From contig JANYEU010000074.1 of NCBI GenBank assembly GCA_025362915.1, positions 1 through 17,330 of the forward strand: 17,330 nucleotides of DNA. Direction: 5' to 3'. The stretch's first letter is position 1; each line of letters starts with the position of its first letter. The notes below the pieces were generated by a model that made no database searches, was not told where the DNA came from, and worked only from the letters and a program-made list of their open reading frames with translations. This document shows positions 13,321 to 17,330 of the stretch, piece after piece. Source of the DNA: Chitinophagaceae bacterium (GTDB lineage: Bacteria > Bacteroidota > Bacteroidia > Chitinophagales > Chitinophagaceae). Both the position numbers and the translations under genes were made by a program.

Positions 13321-14109
13321 TTATACCGTCGTTTTCAACCTAATTACACCTTTAAAGACGTATGTAGCTGGACCGCAAAGCCAAATATTCTCAAAATGTG
13401 TCTCTGATACCTTATCAAACTCTACTGCAAGTTCCCCGCCAAGTGTTGAAACCTCTATTCTGTTAAACCCAATGCCTTCCCTTGCAAATACCAATGCACT
13501 TGCTGTAACGCCTGTGCCACAACTGAGCGTTTCGTTCTCTACACCCCGCTCATAAGTGCGTACACTAATCTTTCCTTCCTCGGTACTTTCCACAAAATTC
13601 ACATTGATGCCTGTTTCCTTAAAATCATCACTGTACCTTATTTCATTTCCTTCATCATATACGTTCATTTCTCCCAAATCGTTTGAGTGTTTTACATAAT
13701 GTGGGCTTCCTGTATTTAAAATAAAAGAACCGCAGTGCTTTTCAATCGAATTCACATCCTTCATTTTCAAATAAACCCATCCTTTAGTAAAATACGCATC
13801 ATGCTCTCCATCTATTGCCATGAATTTATATTTATCCTTCACAATGCCCCTGTCAAAAGCAAATTGGGTGAGGCATCTGCCGCCATTGCCGCACATGCTG
13901 CTTTCATTACCATCGGCATTGTAGTATTTCATTTCAAAATCATAGCCTTCTTTTGTATTCAATAGCATTAATCCATCAGCCCCGATGCCAAATCTTCTAT
14001 CACAAAGAGAATTAACCTGCTCTGTGGTAAGAAAAATCTTTCCATCACGGTTATCTATAATAACAAAGTCGTTTCCGGTTCCTTGGTATTTAAAAAAGTT
14101 TAATTCCAT
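13321..14109 (-). CDS. dapF: Diaminopimelate epimerase
   Basis: A 262-residue cofactor-independent epimerase converting LL- to meso-diaminopimelate in lysine and peptidoglycan synthesis, in the cytoplasm. The N-terminus MELNFFKYQGTGNDFVIID is the family signature. The two catalytic cysteines are visible as C73 in MCGNGGRC and C197 in LSCGTGVTAS. DRRFGIGADGLMLL and the NADGNESSMCGNGG stretch are also typical. Length is normal and no frameshift is seen. It lies 28 bases after the uridine phosphorylase gene and 60 before the outer membrane protein gene, all on the minus strand, so the three are probably co-transcribed despite unrelated functions. Confidence 0.96.
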   Translation of the reverse strand: MELNFFKYQGTGNDFVIIDNRDGKIFLTTEQVNSLCDRRFGIGADGLMLLNTKEGYDFEMKYYNADGNESSMCGNGGRCLTQFAFDRGIVKDKYKFMAIDGEHDAYFTKGWVYLKMKDVNSIEKHCGSFILNTGSPHYVKHSNDLGEMNVYDEGNEIRYSDDFKETGINVNFVESTEEGKISVRTYERGVENETLSCGTGVTASALVFAREGIGFNRIEVSTLGGELAVEFDKVSETHFENIWLCGPATYVFKGVIRLKTTV

Positions 14110-14137
14110 GTTTCTTTCAATTGTAAGTTGTCAATTC

Positions 14138-15010
14138 TTATATCCCCTCAATAATCCCTAATCCTTTTTTAATCAGGGTTTCTACTGCTGCTGCTCCATC
14201 CTTACTGAATTGTTTGCTTATTCGGTTAGCAACTATCGCATTTAAGCTTAAACATTGATGTCCCAAAATCTTACTCATCCCATAAATGGCACTCGTTTCC
14301 ATTTCAAAGTTGCTTATGTAGCGATTCCCAAATCTAAAAGTAGTTAGTTGGTCAATTAGTTCAGGATTAGCTAACCTCATCCTCAATACCCTGCCTTGTG
14401 GACCATAAAAACCAGGGCAAGTAACGGTAATGCCATGATGAAACCCATCAACAAAATGTTTTAACAGGCTAGCACTCGCTGTTGCTACATAAGGAACTAT
14501 AGTGCCATCCAATTTGGTATGGTTCATGAAAAAATCATACAATTGCTTTTCTTCTTCATTGTTTTCAAAACGGTAGTAATGCAATAAATTGTCTAAACCA
14601 ATAGAATGTGTACCTGCTACGAAGCTATCTACCGGAATTTCTTCTTGCAAAGCTCCCGAAGTGCCCAGCCTAATAAAGGTAAGCTGTGTATGCTGCGACT
14701 TTATGGTGCGTGTTTGAAAATCTATGTTTGCCAGTGCATCCAATTCGTTCAATACTATATCTATGTTGTCTGGACCTATCCCTGTAGATATTACTGTCAA
14801 TCTTTTTTTGCCTAAATATCCGGTATGCGCCACAAACTCGCGATGCTCTTGCTTTACTTCAACTTTATCAAAATATTTGCTTATTTCTCCCACTCTATTG
14901 GGGTCACCAACGGTAATTATGGTGTTTGCTAACTCCTCTGGGCGGAGGTTTATGTGATAAATTGCCCCTCTGTTGTTAATAATCAGTTCACTTTCTTCTA
15001 TCTGATGCAT
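14138..15010 (-). CDS. udp: Uridine phosphorylase-like nucleoside phosphorylase
   Basis: A 290-residue enzyme of the PNP/UDP phosphorylase family that cleaves a nucleoside with phosphate to the free base and ribose-1-phosphate. The phosphate-site motif ITVGDPNRV (32-40), STGIGPDNIDIVLNEL (75-90), R114 in FIRLGTSGAL, FYGPQGR (201-207) and the ribose-binding FEMETSAIYG (235-244, E236 and E238) are all present. The FYGPQGR segment and the overall length favour uridine phosphorylase over purine nucleoside phosphorylase, but that is inference. Released uracil would feed the catabolic locus at the other end of the window. It is the first gene of the minus-strand group; its upstream region is shared with the tRNA-Cys gene, which reads the other way. 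Confidence 0.88.
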   Translation of the reverse strand: MHQIEESELIINNRGAIYHINLRPEELANTIITVGDPNRVGEISKYFDKVEVKQEHREFVAHTGYLGKKRLTVISTGIGPDNIDIVLNELDALANIDFQTRTIKSQHTQLTFIRLGTSGALQEEIPVDSFVAGTHSIGLDNLLHYYRFENNEEEKQLYDFFMNHTKLDGTIVPYVATASASLLKHFVDGFHHGITVTCPGFYGPQGRVLRMRLANPELIDQLTTFRFGNRYISNFEMETSAIYGMSKILGHQCLSLNAIVANRISKQFSKDGAAAVETLIKKGLGIIEGI

Positions 15011-15061
15011 AATAATTATTTAATTTTCAAATTTAAAGGTTACTTTATCAACTCGATACAT

Positions 15062-15069
15062 TATTTTTG
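15062..15069 (+). promoter_or_regulatory. Candidate -7 box for tRNA-Cys
   Basis: TATTTTTG matches the Bacteroidota TAnnTTTG -7 consensus and lies 15 bases before the tRNA 5' end. A clear TTTG -33 box was not found at the usual distance. Confidence 0.5.
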
Positions 15070-15084
15070 CATCCTTTACAAAAA

Positions 15085-15155
15085 GGCTCTGTGGCCGAGT
15101 GGTTAGGCAAAGCTCTGCAAAAGCTTCTACAGCGGTTCGAACCCGCTCGGGGCCT
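15085..15155 (+). tRNA. tRNA-Cys (anticodon GCA)
   Basis: A full cloverleaf can be drawn. Acceptor stem GGCTCTG pairs with CGGGGCC (with G-T pairs). The D arm is GCC-GAGTGGTTA-GGC. The anticodon arm is AAGCT-CTGCAAA-AGCTT, with anticodon GCA. The T arm is AGCGG-TTCGAAC-CCGCT. The discriminator base is T (U73), as required for cysteine tRNA. The 3' CCA is not encoded. The gene is 71 bases long and stands alone, followed at once by a terminator. Confidence 0.96.
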
Positions 15156-15161
15156 CAATTT

Positions 15162-15190
15162 AAAAGGACTCAATCTGAGTCCTTTTTTTA
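15162..15190 (+). terminator. Intrinsic terminator after tRNA-Cys
   Basis: An 11-bp perfect stem, aaaaggactca (15162-15172) with tgagtcctttt (15176-15186), has a 3-nt loop and runs into a stretch of seven T. It lies 6 bases after the tRNA 3' end. The A-rich 5' side means it could also work on the opposite strand. Confidence 0.88.
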
Positions 15191-15334
15191 TTTTTATCAT
15201 TTTGAGTATTATATCACCATAATGCTTTATTTCTTGCAACACTAACTTCTACACCCGTCTTCACAAGAAAGTTTAAAAATACTACTTCAAAAAAATATAG
15301 CTAAAAAATGATATACCCCCATTTAAGGGATTAT

Positions 15335-15361
15335 TTTGGTAATTAATGGACAATACTTTTG
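15335..15361 (+). promoter_or_regulatory. Candidate promoter of the lipoprotein / surface-protein unit
   Basis: TACTTTTG (15354-15361) is a perfect Bacteroidota -7 box (TAnnTTTG), 17 bases before the lipoprotein ATG. A TTTG (15335-15338) lies upstream with a 15-base spacer, shorter than the usual 17-23, so the -33 assignment is uncertain. The remaining sequence from 15191 to 15334 shows no gene. Confidence 0.55.
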
Positions 15362-15378
15362 CTTAAAATATTACAACA

Positions 15379-15783
15379 ATGAAAAGAGAATTTAAACACA
15401 TCATTACTAATAAATTAACCATAGCCATCTGCTTATTAATGCTGGCAGTATCATCTTGTAAGAAGGAATCTGCCCTGCCTGGCACTTCTGTTGCACCGGT
15501 TACACCTTTTGAAAGTATTAAAACCACCAATAACTTTGGATGGAGCAACGCAAACAAACTTACCTTGAACTTTACAGGGCAAGCTGATAAAAACTATAAC
15601 TCAATTCTTAAGATTGTAGCAAATGACAACAGCGTCATCTTCCAGAAACTACAGAATGGAGGCAGTAATTTTTCTACCACACTGACTATTCCGGCAGTAT
15701 ACCAAATAGTAACTGTCACTTTTGGTGGAATACAAAAGACTTTTATCACCAAGAATGGGAATGTTACCATGAATTTAAACTAA
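15379..15783 (+). CDS. Small secreted lipoprotein, unknown function
   Basis: A 134-residue protein with a signal peptide of the lipoprotein type: basic start MKREFKH, hydrophobic core AICLLMLAVSS, and lipobox cysteine C27 followed by KKES. It would be lipid-anchored, with the mature 108 residues in the periplasm or at the cell surface. The mature part is rich in T, N, V and F with alternating hydrophobic residues (LTLNFTGQADKNYN, FSTTLTIPAVYQIVTVTF), suggesting one small beta-sandwich. I recognise no named domain. It lies 25 bases before the large surface-protein frame, so both are probably one transcript. A near-consensus -7 box precedes it. Confidence 0.85.
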   Translation: MKREFKHIITNKLTIAICLLMLAVSSCKKESALPGTSVAPVTPFESIKTTNNFGWSNANKLTLNFTGQADKNYNSILKIVANDNSVIFQKLQNGGSNFSTTLTIPAVYQIVTVTFGGIQKTFITKNGNVTMNLN

Positions 15784-15808
15784 ACAATAACCCAGAAAAC
15801 TTTATATA

Positions 15809-17330
15809 ATGAAAAAGATGAAACTAATAAACACAATTACCCCAATTAAATTTATACTCGCGCTTTGAGCAGTAGTTTTTTTACAGAAAACGAATGCCCA
15901 AAGCCCTACCGCACCCGCATTAGGCTTTAATGTATTTGTAAATGGCGGCGCAAGCTTCTATTCCAGCGAAACTGAAGGTCCGGTAGCAGTAGGTGGCGAC
16001 CTTACCATTGGAGGTAACTATAATATAAGTGCACACAACAATTTTGTTTATCAGATAAGCAAGGTAAACATTGGTTTGCTGGTTGCAGGTAAGGTAAACT
16101 ACACTGGCGGCAACAGTTTGCAGGTACTAAACAATGGCTATGTAGTTATTGGCAATCAAAATGGTAGCAAGGCATGGTACACCGACCAAAATAACGCGGC
16201 ATCACCCATACGTATCACCGCTGGTACCAATTATAATAGCTCTCCCATCATTTCCTTGTCTGCCAGTGCGCCTACACTTGGTGTAAGTGCTACGGTGAAT
16301 CCGGTGTTTCAAACTAATCCTATTATTTTCAGCACGGCGTTTACTACCATGCAAGCCACTGCTACAAGTATGAGTACTGCCAAGGACAATGCAGTTATTT
16401 ATAACTCACCAAATCAAGGTTCTGTTGCCATTGCCCACAACGGTATTGCTTCAAATTCCCAGATTTATATCTCAGCCTTGACAGCAGGTACTACTTTTTT
16501 GAATATTAGTGGTGCAGACTTAAATAATTTTCAAAGTGTTACGTTCAATGGTCAAACACCCGATGCAAATCATCTGTTGGTTGTAAATGTTAATGCTGCC
16601 GGGTCTTTTACATGGACTACTTTTAATACTGGTGGCATCAGTGGTACGAATGCACCATATATATTGTACAATTTCTACAATACTACCTCATTAAGCATTG
16701 CAGGAAATGCTGCAATAGAAGGAACTGTTTTTGCTCCGTACGCAAGCATTGCAAAATCGTCCAACAATAGCAATATCGAAGGTCAGGTTATTGGTCAATC
16801 TTACGCTCAAACAGCAAGTGGCGAAATACATTCTTACAATTTCACCAGCACGGTGGCGGTTCCTGTAGTTGTTACAATCCCAACTGTATCATCAACCAAT
16901 TTTGTTTTTAATAGTACAGATATTACTACCCTAAGTGCTTCTTGGACGGTAGGAAACGGTACCAACCGTGTGGTTATTGCCAGCACGGCCCCAATCACTG
17001 CATTCTCTGCTACCGCTTCTTTGCTAAGTACGGTGGCTACTCCCAATAGTGTTTATGGTAAGGGTGCTGCCTTGGGTGGTGGCTATGTGGTTTATAACGA
17101 AACAGGCAATAGTGTTGCAGTAACAGGATTGACTGCCAATACAAAATACTATTTTTCTGTGGTGGAATACAATATCCTAACCCCAAACAATGCAACATTG
17201 TCAAGTTATTTGCTAAGTTCTACAACAACCCTTGCTGATACGGATGGAGACGGTATTGCAGACATTTACGATGCTTATCCCAACGATGCAAAAAGGGCTT
17301 TCAACACCTACTATCCTTCGGCAGGATATG
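15809..17330 (+). CDS. Choice-of-anchor A-like surface protein with FN3-like module and probable LruC lead-in; in-frame TGA at codon 20; 3' end outside window
   Basis: From ATG 15809 the frame reads MKKMKLINTITPIKFILAL, then TGA (15866-15868), then AVVFLQKTNAQS and on without a further stop to the window end (507 codons). The TGA sits in the hydrophobic core of an otherwise ordinary signal peptide (cleavage probably near TNA|QS). The mature part starts with GFNVFVNGGASFYSSETEGP and VAVGGDLTIGGNYN, a choice-of-anchor A type adhesin domain (about 37-345). An FN3-like module (about 357-463) includes SWTVGNGTNRVVIAS and GLTANTKYYFSVVEYN. A calcium-binding-like DTDGDGIADIYDAYPND (from 476) and RAFNTYYPSAGY follow; in Bacteroidota this lead-in usually precedes an LruC domain, which would lie beyond the window. 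A single base (TGG Trp to TGA) explains the stop. It is either a nonsense mutation, a sequencing error, or read through. No good alternative start restores a signal peptide. Confidence 0.8.

Noticed and set aside
15048..15242. Minus-strand ORF of 64 residues across the tRNA
   Set aside because: It is the antisense of tRNA-Cys and its terminator.
15863..15903. TGA at codon 20 of the surface protein as a selenocysteine codon with the adjacent hairpin as SECIS element
   Set aside because: The codon lies in a signal peptide that is removed, the hairpin includes the TGA itself instead of beginning after it, and the family has no selenoprotein members known to me.
1..17330. Genetic code in which TGA means Trp
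   Set aside because: TGG is used for Trp in all the long genes and no other in-frame TGA was seen in them; a recoded genome would show many.

Overview
The window looks like chromosome of a Bacteroidota bacterium, probably Chitinophagaceae or Sphingobacteriia-like (inference, no phylogeny run). Reasons: AT-rich DNA, AT-rich gene leaders with little Shine-Dalgarno signal, TAnnTTTG-type -7 boxes, signal peptides ending in A-Q, a BamA-like outer membrane protein, a sigma-54 response regulator without a DNA-binding domain, and a surface protein pairing a choice-of-anchor A-like domain with the lead-in typical of LruC proteins.

Positions 1-7754 (+ strand) hold a reductive pyrimidine (uracil/thymine) catabolism locus: the end of an NCS1 nucleobase transporter, dihydropyrimidinase (hydA), a nitrilase-type beta-ureidopropionase, both dihydropyrimidine dehydrogenase subunits (preT, preA), and an M20-family amidohydrolase. 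Together they would import uracil, reduce it to dihydrouracil, open the ring to N-carbamoyl-beta-alanine and release beta-alanine, CO2 and ammonia. A GxxExxY-family gene bounded by inverted repeats sits between the transporter and hydA and looks like an inserted unit. Terminator-like hairpins follow preA and the M20 gene.

Positions 7755-9998 are accessory and poorly characterised: a possible 49-residue minus-strand ORF, a cluster of GGGCAA/TTGCCC repeats that may be an operator, a 316-residue protein of unknown function, a 21-bp repeat array that inverts on itself into a long hairpin, and a small polytopic membrane protein. A related 21-bp array lies at 2620-2724 in the opposite orientation, with a degenerate copy near 7745.

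Positions 10216-11376 encode the sigma-54 activator-type response regulator. It converges on a minus-strand group (11389-15010) read in the order uridine phosphorylase, diaminopimelate epimerase (dapF), BamA/TamA-like outer membrane protein. Uridine phosphorylase could supply uracil to the catabolic locus.

Positions 15085-15190 carry tRNA-Cys(GCA) with its own terminator. The right end is a two-gene + strand unit: a small lipoprotein, then a large secreted surface protein that runs off the window. The second gene has a single in-frame TGA inside its signal peptide but is otherwise open to the window end; it is the most unusual feature here. The 21-bp repeat family and the GxxExxY inverted-repeat unit are the other items most worth following up.
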